Of a stretch of DNA of 64,000 nt, positions 1-10,514 are shown one piece after another. Within the stretch, counting starts at the first letter, position 1; the number at the start of each line of letters is the position of its first letter. This stretch comes from Pleurotus djamor (Eukaryota > Basidiomycota > Agaricomycetes > Agaricales > Pleurotaceae). Under the pieces are notes generated by a model. It did no database searches. It saw only the letters and a program-made list of their open reading frames with translations, and was not told the DNA's origin. The stretch is taken from positions 1 through 64,000 of the forward strand of contig JAPEVF010000212.1 in assembly GCA_029747585.1 (NCBI GenBank). Reading direction: 5' to 3'. Made by a program: the position numbers and the translations under genes.

Positions 1-469
1 TTGTATCATTATTTGCTGTGTATAGTAACTTTTTGTAAGATAGAACACATCCATGTCATATACTTATATTATTATCATCATTGAACCATTCTCTGATGAG
101 TCATGTAAGTATCAACTCAATACCAGTGACAGAACACCGCGATGGACTAGCACAGTCAGAATAATTTCGTACTTATTGTAAGTAGACTCAAGATTATGAT
201 TATTGGCCAGCCTCCTCGAATACGCCGAATTGCATCGAGGTTTCATATCAAATTTCTATCGAGACATGATGGAAATGAAACTTATCTCCAGCGCCCTCAA
301 CGCGTGTGTGCTACTTATTTTTCATGGAAAAGAAGGAAAGTTGGTACCGTAACAGTAAGTAATACTGATCTGCCCAGCATGCCACGTGACCGTGACGCGT
401 TATTTGTCCTTGATTGAAATTCATGCCTCGCGCCTCCCTGTCGGCTATTTCACTTGGGCCACAACCACC
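1..469. other. Upstream region, no gene seen
   Basis: AT-richer sequence with only short open frames. It is the likely promoter of the Crinkler-like gene that starts at 470. I see no RNA gene or repeat in it. Confidence 0.5.
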
Positions 470-2916
470 ATGTCAACAAGTTCTCCAACTCAGGTGCCCG
501 GAAGCTCGACGACCTCAGCAGCTGGCGTCGATGAAATGCTATCTGTCAATTGGTATCTCATCCAACGCCCTATCACCTATGCAACCGCCGAGCTTCGTCG
601 CTCTGAGCTCGAAACAATGAACCTTCCTCAACTTCGTAGCCACTTCGGCGAAGAGATCCTCTCTTCTTTCGATTATGTACCTGCGATCAACGCCACATTA
701 AAATTCTATTCGGTGAGTCCCCCCCCGCGTCAAAACTGACTATCGGTCTCATTCTTCGTAGCTTAAGGACAAGATATCGCTTGCGCAAACACACTTGCCT
801 GACTGGGCCGTCAATCTTGAATTGACTGACCTCAAAACCGCTGCCCGTATCAAAAAATTGATAAACAACACCCAGGATGATGACGCTGTCCACATGGCCA
901 TACACGCCGAAGAGGGCCAGGTCGCCATTAATTGGTTCTTTCATTCACACCGATCGATTACGCCCTTTACGAAGCGTATTCTCTTCTCGCAATATGATGA
1001 CGATTCGGGGTTGAACCGCCTCAAGCAGTATTTCATTGATCATGTTACAACAAACTACCACTTTACCCCCGAGCTCATCCATCTCAGTGCCGAAATAGTA
1101 CGTGTGCTATTCTTAGCCAAGGACCATCACTTACGACGCTTTTACAGATTGATGGCGATATACCAATCCAATTTTCTGGCTTGACGAATGAATGGGCAGC
1201 TGGATTGCAAACACGTCCGTTCACCCATATCACCCAAATCGCTACGCCACTTCGGGACCCCAGCATTTTTCACCTGCTTGTGAAAGTTAAAGGCGACGAT
1301 GAGGCTCGCGATACTGTTCCTGAAATCCAACGTGCGTCATCTCCGCCTCCGTATCCATAAAGGCTTATATCCTATTATCCAGGTTATGAACGGCTTGTCA
1401 AGGCCAAACTCGATCCTCCATCTAAAGAGTCGAAGCCATCGAAGTTCATAAGCCACCAAATGAAAGAGACCAGGATCTATGATGGACGCTTCGCCCAAGA
1501 TTCACCGGGCGTTTCAACCATTGCTCCTCCCGTCGAGATTTATAGCCAAGTTTTCGGCAAATTCCTTTCTCTTTTGCAGGATGATAGCCACCAGCCGTCA
1601 CCAGTGGATATTGCATGCGTCAAAGAGCTCTCGACCCTTCTATCCGCCATCACTACTGCCCATGAAACCTCTCGAAACAATGATGTCCGCGAAGCACTCA
1701 CCGCGTTTTTTGGTCAAAGCTTGAAGTTGTTGAGCAAGGCCAATAAGGATGGCACCCTCCCAGACGGTGTCATCTTTATCACCGTTGGCGACATCAAGAT
1801 TCCCATACTTATTCTGGAACTCAAGAATGAACTAGGGAAAGGCGATTGCGATCCCACCACCCAAGCAAGCTTGTCAATGCGATCCGCATGGTTGGATCCA
1901 ACAGTAAGTGTATCTCTTACCATTATGTTACCAATTCACCGATCATTGATCACTTATAGCGAAAACACATCCGTGATAGGTGCAACTGCCCTACCTTCCT
2001 CCTGGCTGGTGGAGGTGCTTGGCTAAACATTATGGGCGCCGTTCTCACGGATAAAATCATTGTTCAACGACTGACGGACATGACATGGCTCGCTCGCTCC
2101 TCCACAGAGGAGGCACGTCGTATCTACATGGCTGCACGGTCGCTCACCGCACTTCGCTCATCCTTGCAACTTTTGGAAAGCTATTATACTACTGAAGTCT
2201 CCTTGGTTGAAACGACCATTCTCCACCAGCGATTTTTCCCCTACCCAACTTCGTACCGGCCCAACGGTCAACAAGAAGTTGCGTTCGAATATGTCCGGCC
2301 TTTACAGCAGACCGATACATGTATGACTTTCCTCGCCAGGACAACATCGGAACCGAAGACCCATATCGTTGTTAAATTCGTCACTGCCTATGGAGAAGCT
2401 GTCCACCGTTTTCTCGCTGAACGTCAACATGCACCTGAACTCCGATACTTTGGCCCTCTCCCTCACGGCCTCATTCCGCCACCAACTGCTTCACGCCATG
2501 CTCCTCCTGGCCTTTTCCTTCAGCCGTTCCAGATGGTTGTCATGGACTACGTTGATGCGCTGCCTAAGAGTGCTCGTCCGGACGATGCTACTAAGCAAGT
2601 TGCGGATGTCCTCAAACTCCTTACTGATCATGGATTTGTCTTTGGGGACCTTCGTCGCAACAATGTTCTGTTCACGTTCACTCTTGATCATGATCAGGAG
2701 GAGGAGAAGAAGAAAGTTCAATTCATCGACTTTGACTGGGCTGGCTACGAGGAGGGTGGAACTAACAAGCCAGAAAACTATAGTGGTCCATATGCTTACT
2801 ATCCGTATGACATCAACATGGACCCGGAGATCCGCTGGCATCCTGATGTGAAGCCGTTGACCCCGATTCGAGCCGAGCATGATACTCATATGTTAGAAAA
2901 ACTCTTTGCGCAATAG
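470..2916 (+). CDS. Crinkler-like protein: PD-(D/E)xK nuclease fused to a protein kinase
   Basis: Five exons (470-712, 762-1097, 1148-1331, 1383-1903, 1960-2916) give 746 aa and all phases agree. Residues of about 320-430 form a restriction-nuclease-like core: an Asp in LPDGV, then the ExK signature in ILELKNE. The C-terminal 290 aa are a kinase-like domain with a catalytic loop FGDLRRNNVL and a DFG-equivalent IDFDWAGYE, followed by a conserved YPYDINMDPEIRWHP segment. This nuclease-plus-kinase order is known from Crinkler-type (CRN/CR) effectors of oomycetes and fungi, which are thought to act in host or rival nuclei or in intragenomic conflict. I do not see a classic LxLFLAK header, and there is no signal peptide. 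The Arg after the catalytic Asp, where kinases usually have Lys, may alter activity. The start at 470 was chosen as the first Met that begins a compositionally protein-like segment. In-frame Met 386 is possible. Confidence 0.8.
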
Positions 2917-3171
2917 TCATCGATCCATCCTTCTCTTCTTACATGTACATAGTGGTAATGGCCTTGTCCAAATTCTGCATTGCGAGACTTCTGCCGGAGT
3001 TCTTGAAATTCGAGCTGGCCTCCAATTGACCCCACTGTCTCAGGCCCAACTCATGATCAGACTGCCCCTGACTTGTCTTCGTGCGCTTGTTCCACCTTCA
3101 ACCCACCCACTGTGACCCAGGCTTGTCGTTTGCTACGAGTGCCCGATGCGAAGCTGATACTTTTCACAAGG

Positions 3172-4707
3172 ATGAATCAACAACAGCTCCTTGACCTCCG
3201 ACTTTGCAAGGAGATCGCTAGACACGAAGCTTCCATTGTCGCACTCAAGACCTCTCGCAATACATACAGCGTCATCTCTCAGCTTCCGGATGAACTCCTT
3301 GCCCAAATATTCCTGATCGTGAAGAATAGTCCAGTGGTAATTCGACGAAGGGACTTCGGAGACAAATATGATGGGTGGATATTTAGCGGCGAACGTCAGT
3401 GGAGGGTCGTTCTAGCCGTTTGCAGTCATTGGCATCAAGTCGCGATGAACATGCCCCGACTATGGTCTCAAATTACGCTTTCGAACGCCACGGTAAATCG
3501 TGCTACGGAGATGTTCAAGCGATCCAGGGATTCTCCTCTCACTATCGAGTATTTCCTTCAAACAGCGTCAGCTGCTCGTTACCACGACGGCTTTTGGTCC
3601 GCCTCCGAAAAGATATTGGGCGCTGTCAGCAGGATGCAAGAGCTACGCATTAGCTTCATCATCATCGTCGACGAGACGCTTATCGACCGAATATTTTCGT
3701 TCTTGAAGGCGCCTTCGGCTCCTCTCCTCGAGAAATTGGTTTTGTTCTCGTCTTCCGAGTTCTCTGAGTTGACGAAACCTTTTCCTTGGGCTGCGGTACC
3801 ATCGCTTCGCGTCTTGCAACTTCGCCAGATGCTCATCGCCCCAGACTTTCCCCCTTTGCCAAATTTGATTGAACTCGAAGTCGACTTCTTCTGCACCTCG
3901 ATTGCTTGGCTGCTCGCCATGCTGCAGTCTGCGCCAAACGTCGAGGACCTTCACATTGATCGAATATCTTCACAACTTTGCGATCAGGCAGTTGCTTTGG
4001 GGACAACAGTAGCGCTTCCCAAGCTGCGCAAGCTTCGGTTAAATCTGGACGATTTTGCAGATTCGAAGCTCTTTGCACACTTGGAATTTCCCAGCTCCGC
4101 AACCATCTTTGATATTACTATCTACAGATGCATTACGCCAGTTGATACCACATACCTGAAGAGACTATGCTCTCGAATTCCCCACGGAAACGCACCTCAT
4201 TCCCTGAAGGTTATGATAAATGAAGGACCGTACTTCTTGATCTCGCTATGTGGGGTCACTAGTCAAATCCCCCATTTTACTCTATGCACCCCCATGACGC
4301 ATCTCGACTGCATCGAACTATGTTCATGCCTCCTACCGACCCAGATTTCGACTCTGGACATACGTGGTTTACCGTCACGATCTGACTGCGAACTATGGTC
4401 AGACCTCATCCCCCACTTTGAGAACCTCACTTCGCTGTCCTTGGAAATGTGCGATATTGCAATTTTACGCAGACTCCAACCAGATCAGCATGGCAAACTT
4501 TCGAATTCGAGATTAGAAACAATATCTTTGGTTTCGTACTCGTTTCTACATCAAGGACATGCATTCATCGGGGATATTGTCAAGCTCCTCGAGGTTCGGA
4601 AGCGATACGGCGTCCCTGTCAACCTTCTCTCCCTTCACGACTGCGAAGTCTCAGATGACACTGTAGCAGAGTTTCGTCGCTTTGGTACTGTCGTTGATAT
4701 GAGCTGA
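3172..4707 (+). CDS. F-box domain protein with LRR-like C-terminus
   Basis: Single exon of 511 aa from Met 3172. An upstream in-frame Met at 3073 gives a less plausible leader. A short coiled N-terminus leads into an F-box-like segment, ISQLPDELLAQIF, followed by the typical downstream block WRVVLAVCSHWHQVAMNMPRLW. The rest alternates hydrophobic and polar residues with many leucines (PSLRVLQLRQM, LPKLRKLRLNL), as in degenerate LRR arms. In Agaricomycetes such proteins are a large expanded family. By family knowledge they would recruit substrates to an SCF ubiquitin ligase through Skp1; the target is unknown. It lies 255 bp downstream of the Crinkler-like gene on the same strand, with no sign that they are linked functionally. 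Confidence 0.85.
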   Translation: MNQQQLLDLRLCKEIARHEASIVALKTSRNTYSVISQLPDELLAQIFLIVKNSPVVIRRRDFGDKYDGWIFSGERQWRVVLAVCSHWHQVAMNMPRLWSQITLSNATVNRATEMFKRSRDSPLTIEYFLQTASAARYHDGFWSASEKILGAVSRMQELRISFIIIVDETLIDRIFSFLKAPSAPLLEKLVLFSSSEFSELTKPFPWAAVPSLRVLQLRQMLIAPDFPPLPNLIELEVDFFCTSIAWLLAMLQSAPNVEDLHIDRISSQLCDQAVALGTTVALPKLRKLRLNLDDFADSKLFAHLEFPSSATIFDITIYRCITPVDTTYLKRLCSRIPHGNAPHSLKVMINEGPYFLISLCGVTSQIPHFTLCTPMTHLDCIELCSCLLPTQISTLDIRGLPSRSDCELWSDLIPHFENLTSLSLEMCDIAILRRLQPDQHGKLSNSRLETISLVSYSFLHQGHAFIGDIVKLLEVRKRYGVPVNLLSLHDCEVSDDTVAEFRRFGTVVDMS

Positions 4708-6294
4708 CATATCAGTATATCGCCATAGAAGGGCTTCGCTGCTGTGGAGCAATTGCTGTGATAAATCGAAGCCGATGTTAGGACTCAGGTCGATTTAGCT
4801 CCATGTCAGCCACTGATATGATGAACACTGACTCCCTTCCCAAAGGGTTTGCACCGAATGGCGCTAACCAACATTGCTCGATGTCAGTGTACGCACTAAA
4901 GATGTAATGAGAGGTGAGAAGCTCAAGAGGAAGCCATCACGCTGGCACTCGAAACGGTTTCAACTTTCATGCGCCTCCGAAGCGAATTGTTCAATGACAG
5001 TTCGGGTACGATTCATGGCAAAGCGAGGACTCTGACAGGAAGATAGCTTGAGTAAGAAGTGCTCCCAAAATTGTATCGTATTACCATGACTCTACACAAC
5101 AAATGTCTGTTCTCCACGGAACTGCATTCAGGAGTAAGGATAGGGACTCGGATCACATGAAGCGGCGACCAAAAAAAGTCCAGACGCCCGACAAGCTTGC
5201 TCCCAACCCAGTTCCTACTCAGTACTCAGTCCGAGCTAGAAGCCCGCGAACGCTGCTCGTGGGCTGAATTTCTCAGCTTCAACGGACGACTTGACTCCAG
5301 AGAAACCCGAACATCTACATTGATGGGGCCGCAGCAACTCTTCACGCCCCCTCAGACTGCTTTTATAAATTATCACCCAAATCTGAGACTCCGAACGTGA
5401 TAGGTACTTCGGTAACCGAAGACCTACAAGAACTGTGTCACATACCTCTTCAGGCCTCTGGTCTGACTCTTGGCTTCACGGGAAGGAAGATCGGTACTCG
5501 TATCGATTAAATGAACCCGGATGGCTAGTAATTGAATATTAACTCTTTAGAGGACTCATGAGCACAAGGTCAGCTGTCGTTATCGGTTCCTGAAGAGTTC
5601 GCTCATTGATATATCCTTTTCAGGTAGCTCACTATAGCTTCAGGCATGGAAGCAGGGTGACTTGGAGGCGTAGGAACTGCCAACAAGGAGCAAGCTACGT
5701 TAACCCCCATGGAAGACGTATTATGCACCACACCGTAAAGAATCGATACCCCTTCAAGATAAACGTTAACGCTAATCATCGATTTTACCCAGTTCGCAGG
5801 AAAAGGTCAATGTGTCGTTCGCATATCCCGCCGGGTTCTCGGTCAACTCTAACCACTCAATATCGCCTGTCAGCACTCGTAAACTGAGGGCATCCGTTTC
5901 TCAGCATGACAGATAAATGGATGGCGTTAAGCACCGTTCACAATGGGACGAGGATATTGGAAAACAGCGGAACGTGCTGAAGAACATTCCACCTGCCATC
6001 GGGCGCTTCAAGCTTTGAACTCGGTTTATGGCATCATGGATGCTGGATGTTCAGGGTTGCGATGATGTTGCCCTGAATATCCTTCTTCCGGGAAGACCAG
6101 GTCCACTCCGTCTGTCTGAACAGACCCTCTTATCGGTCATTTTACCATTATTCCAGTATTCCTTCCGTCGCTTCAATTCATTTTGATGGACATCCGACCA
6201 CTGACATGTTCGGGAAAGCGATGCGGGGAGGGTACTATAAGATGCCCTGGGAGTCTTTGTTCCATCCGTCAGACCCCTTCTGAACACCGTCAAA
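4708..6294. other. Intergenic, 1.6 kb
   Basis: Only short unconvincing open frames. The last 60 bp hold a TATA-like box for the gene at 6295. No repeat or RNA gene recognised. Confidence 0.5.
6233..6240 (+). promoter_or_regulatory. TATA-like box for the Ser/Pro-rich gene
   Basis: The sequence tactataa sits 55 bp upstream of the start codon at 6295, a usual distance for basidiomycete TATA promoters. Confidence 0.45.
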
Positions 6295-8414
6295 ATGTCT
6301 CACTACACCCTCCGCTCGCAATCCCGAAGACCCCGCACCTCTCCATCGAACGACGATAGCTCGGGTGGCATCGCCAAAATGTTCTCTTCCCTCAAGAAGA
6401 AGGCTGCTGCCCTTGTTTCGACCTCCCCTTCTCCATCCTTCCCCAGCTCTCCTCTTCCACCTACTTCATCCCATGTTCGCTCAACCAAGCGACATTCTCG
6501 TGATCGCCGCCCTCATACGGCACCTTCCCACCGACCTAACACATCCTCGTCGCGAAAGCACGGTCTGGCCAACCACCCTCGTCCTCCCGCCATCCGTCCA
6601 GTCACCCCCCGTCGTGACTCTTCGGCTTCCACTACTTCCACTACTTCCACTACTTCCTCCACGTCGGATACCTCTTTTGATTCGTCTCTTTCTTCATCAT
6701 CCATCGAAACGCCAACCTCTTCCCCATCGCCCTCCCCCATCCCATCCTCCTCGAAAGCCCGCCTGGATCGCGTTCACAGCGAGCAGATTTCTCATCTACA
6801 AGATCAGATCTCAGCTCTCCTTAATGCCATCTCTCCACTTCCTCACGCACACATCCAACGCGTCTCCATCATCCCGGAGGAAACAGAAAGTGGCAATCTG
6901 ACGTTGATTGACTCTGACTCGGAGTCGACCTACTCAACGGACTCTTTGGTGCCCATCAGCTCAGAGCAGCTACACTCGCAAGCTGCCAAGCGCTCATCTG
7001 TCTTGCTCGCCTTGTACCCCTCTTCCAGGCCTTCTACCTCTGAGAAGAAGGATTGTGACCCTTTCGCTAAGGACACCGTTCAAGTTGTCCATGCGTTCCC
7101 GGGCTTCGGCACCAGCGTAACGCTCAAAAGTTCTTCGAACAATGTACGTTACTTACTTTCATTACATCCTGTGCCTAACTGACAATATCTCATAGTCGCG
7201 TTCGCGTCCTTCATCTGGCTCAAATGCCCCTTCATCTCCTTCCGCAGCTGAAAGAGACCTGCTACCCGTGATCCCAGATGTCTTCGCTGCCCCAAAGCTT
7301 CCATCTACCCCGTCTTACAACACCTCTTNCCCTCTCTACCCCTCGAGTTGCCAAGCGCAACAGCATCGTCACACTTGGACAGACATCAGTTCCTCCCCCA
7401 TCCTCCGCGCTTCCTCAGGTGCCTTCCCAAGAAGACCCTGAGTACAAGGAACGTAATGCAAGGCACTTGAATAGGAAGGAGATGGCTTCTGAGAGCGATG
7501 CTGAGGCGGAATTTTCCGCTCCTCAGCCACCACCGAAGGACAGGAAGAAGGATTGGACACTTTGCTTGGGTGCCTTGGAGTTCTACATGGACATGCAAGA
7601 TCCCATTGAGCGCCCTAGTCATCCGGCACCCCCTCCGATCGTTACTCAGGAGATGCAAAAGCCTGCGGCGAATTCTTACCTCGATATGTCGCCGGTTCTA
7701 TCCTCGTCATCTCTTGTTCAGCCTTCGAACTCCTCCATCCGTAGTGTTCGCAGCCGGACCAAGGGCTCCTCCGTTCGCGCTCCCATCATCCACTCCCCGC
7801 CCATGCCCCAAGCTGAATTCGACCGTGGCGTCTATGAAAGCCCTCGTCCCGCACCCTTGCCTCCCCCATTGGCTCTGATGTCATTATCATCGCTCAGCCA
7901 CTCCCCATCCCCTTCTCCATCGTATGCTTCTCGACGATCTACCCCAGCATCTGTCCCATCCCCTGCTCCATCCCATTCTTCGTCTCGATCAGCGCTTTCT
8001 TACTACAACTCCACTGCCTCATCGCCAGCTCCTTCCCACTCTTCGAGGCGCCGAAATGGACACAGACAGAGCACCTCGACGACGAGCCAGTCGACGGTAA
8101 TGAGTGCATCCTCGGGCAGTACTGTGAGGAACTACCACATGCCGTCAAGTCATGCGTACTCAGCAGCGGAAACCTACTGTCGTGGACCTCAATCAGTCGA
8201 GACATCGCCTAAGCACCCCAGATCGCGTTCTTCGGTCGCCTATTCCTACGCTTCATCCTCCACCACCGACTCATCAACCACTACAACCACCACCTCGTTG
8301 ACCGTCACGACGAGTACCTCAACGATAGGCAAGCGCGCTAGCAGGCTTATCGGCCTTGGTCCCTCCTCTCGCAAGGAGAAGGAAAAGGAAGAGTGTACTA
8401 GCGGATGGTTCTGA
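6295..8414 (+). CDS. Ser/Pro-rich, mostly disordered protein of unknown function
   Basis: Two exons (6295-7143, 7196-8414) around a 52-nt GT-AG intron. An N at 7329 shifts the frame. Dropping that single N joins the two halves into one open frame of about 688 aa, so I treat it as a base-calling artefact. The protein is dominated by Ser, Pro and Thr tracts, with basic stretches near the N-terminus (SQSRRPRTSPS). A more ordered conserved-looking block occurs after the intron (KKDWTLCLGALEFYMDMQDP). There is no signal peptide or membrane segment. I do not recognise a named family. It could be a signalling or cytoskeletal scaffold, but nothing shows this directly. Confidence 0.75.
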
Positions 8415-9062
8415 AACCTCGTGTACTGGACCTGGGAGATTCGACTAGGTCTCTTTCTTGATGTCCTTTAACTTTTCCGGGTTATTCGTTCTTCGTTTGT
8501 TCGACCCCTTGCTCCCCGGACCTATCCCTCACATTCGTTATTGATTCCTCTCGCCCTTTCCTATCCCACTTCCAACGCCGATTACGATCCCCTCCCGCTA
8601 CCCTTGCTCACGAAAAGTGCACTTCTCATGACATAATCCTCCATGTTAATCTTATCATATCATTTACGCTCATTATACTCTTCACGTCATTTACTTGATT
8701 TTGAACTCCCCAGACGCTCCGTACACGAAACCCTTCAGCTACCCTCCCCTCACGAACTCTTCCTCCCGTTGTACTCTTAGGAAGTTGACATCAACTTGGA
8801 ACTCTGTATATTATATATGTAACACTCCCTTAGATTACTGCATTTTCGGTCCTTTCCTTGGTTCGGGCTGGTGTACTTTATTTTGTACTACTTATTCCTT
8901 TCTTTCTTCTGGCATTTGTACCTTTACCATCACTGCACGATTGATCGTCGATCCTCCATGGATTGGCGAGTGTAACTTCTTAGTGTATGTACAAACACAG
9001 GTGCAAAATCAAATAACCAAAGCATATTCTCTCTGCTCAAACAGTTGTCTTGATGTTTACGA
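8415..9062. other. 3' region between convergent genes
   Basis: Pyrimidine-rich sequence typical of a fungal 3' UTR and downstream region. The 127-aa open frame at 8695-9078 has low-complexity composition, and I do not accept it as a gene. Confidence 0.4.
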
Positions 9063-10287
9063 CTACATTTTTGCTTGACGAATCGTTTGTTGTCCACTAC
9101 AAGACTTGTCTCAGCGAAAAATAAGTAGACCAGCGAGACATTGCAGCTTACGCCTCCTTCGATATCGTATTGCCCAATTTGCGTTTCAAATTCTACAAAC
9201 AGTCAGAACGGTGTATAAGAGTAAGTCATCCTTGCATCACTCACTGAAATTCATGGGGAAAGCCGAGAGATCGTCGCACTGGAAGACAGACAAAGCGACA
9301 ATTGGTAGTTCTTGGAAGTCCTGGGGCTGGGGGGCCGAAGATAGCTCAGATCGACTAAAATCAAGAAGAGAAAGAGTACGAGGCGTACGATGTCTGTGAA
9401 CCTGACTGCGAACTCTACTTGTGAGTCCGCTACATCAACGGAGCCATCTTGTTGGGAGATCGGACGCTGGAAGTCCTTGATATACTTCGCCTCAAAGGTC
9501 GTAGTATCTGTTCCACCATTCTTGAACATAGGCATCATTTGGTCGAAATTAATGTTATCTAGAAGGGACAGCTCAGATCGGGGACGATATTAAGAGACGA
9601 GCTAAGAAGACGTACATTTGGTGGTGGTTTTATCAGGAAGCAGCTCACCGCTTCCAGATTCTGGGAGCTGTAGGATTGGGAGCGCGGCATCAGGACCGCT
9701 GAGCGTGTTTCGGTACCATACGTCTGTGGAAAGTAGCTCGACGTTGGGTTCGGTCTTCCCAGACTGTACGAAGACGATGTACACCATCCCGTTGTTGTCT
9801 TGGTAGCCTGGCTGCCTAGGGTCTGCGCCGGTGACATAGGTGTAGACATCAGTGACCAAGGTCACCTCTCCAGCAGGCCATGCCGTTCCATGGCCCTCGC
9901 TCCATCGCAAGGATTCCCTGCTGAAGACCTTCTTCGTTTGGCTGCGATATGAACAGATACGTCAGAGTCAGAGTCGAAACATGCGTTTGCCCTCACTGTT
10001 GCCAAAAATTGGTCCCGATCGGGGGAGTCAGATTATTCTGGTACTGCTCAAGGCCAGCATTTAAGGATTCAGTAGTCATTACTCTTCGGGTGGTGGAGTA
10101 AATGTAGATGCCCTCGAAAGAGTTGCAAACCTCGTTTATAAGTTCCTTCCAAGGTGAATATCGGTGCTACAAGGAATCGATGATGCTGTGCTCACTGCTG
10201 ATCAGCAGGTACGGCGTAGGCCATGCGGTGACAAAATTGAACGAGATCCACCTTCTTGTCTGCGATCCTGAAGATGGAACTTTCCAT
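9063..10287 (-). CDS. Unrecognised multi-exon protein
   Basis: I reconstruct about six exons on the minus strand with consistent phases: 10287-10213, 10166-9997, 9941-9616, 9558-9402, 9354-9245, then a terminal exon from 9192 whose end is unclear (9063 if an extra intron is spliced). The central part reads as real protein, with segments such as YSPWKELINEVCNSF, TLVTDVYTYVTGADP and ALPILQLPESGSGELL. No domain, signal peptide or membrane helix is recognised. A longer 5' form starting at Met 10415 or 10430 is possible. The proposed start lies 230 bp downstream of the PUT1 stop codon on the same strand. I cannot assign a function. Confidence 0.5.
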
Positions 10288-10514
10288 CGGTCGCTGTTAG
10301 AACAGCAACGGAACGGAAGCTTCCTGACTCGCTCCTGACCCCTCGAACGATAGAACAGTGAGGCGAACTTTTCTGAAGGCGATGGGATGATGCTCGTGTC
10401 GATAATGGGGGCCATCGTTAGAAACGTCATAAATAGACCTTTACTAGCATAGAATTGACGATATAAGCGCACTTGAATTAAGTCGAACTAAAGAGTAACT
10501 GGGAGATTGTGTAC

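Noticed and set aside
8695..9078. 127-aa plus-strand open frame
   Set aside because: It lies in the pyrimidine-rich 3' region, has biased composition, and overlaps the end of the minus-strand gene.
10167..10195. A 29-nt intron in the unrecognised gene
   Set aside because: Too short for spliceosomal removal. An upstream donor gives a 46-nt intron in the same frame.
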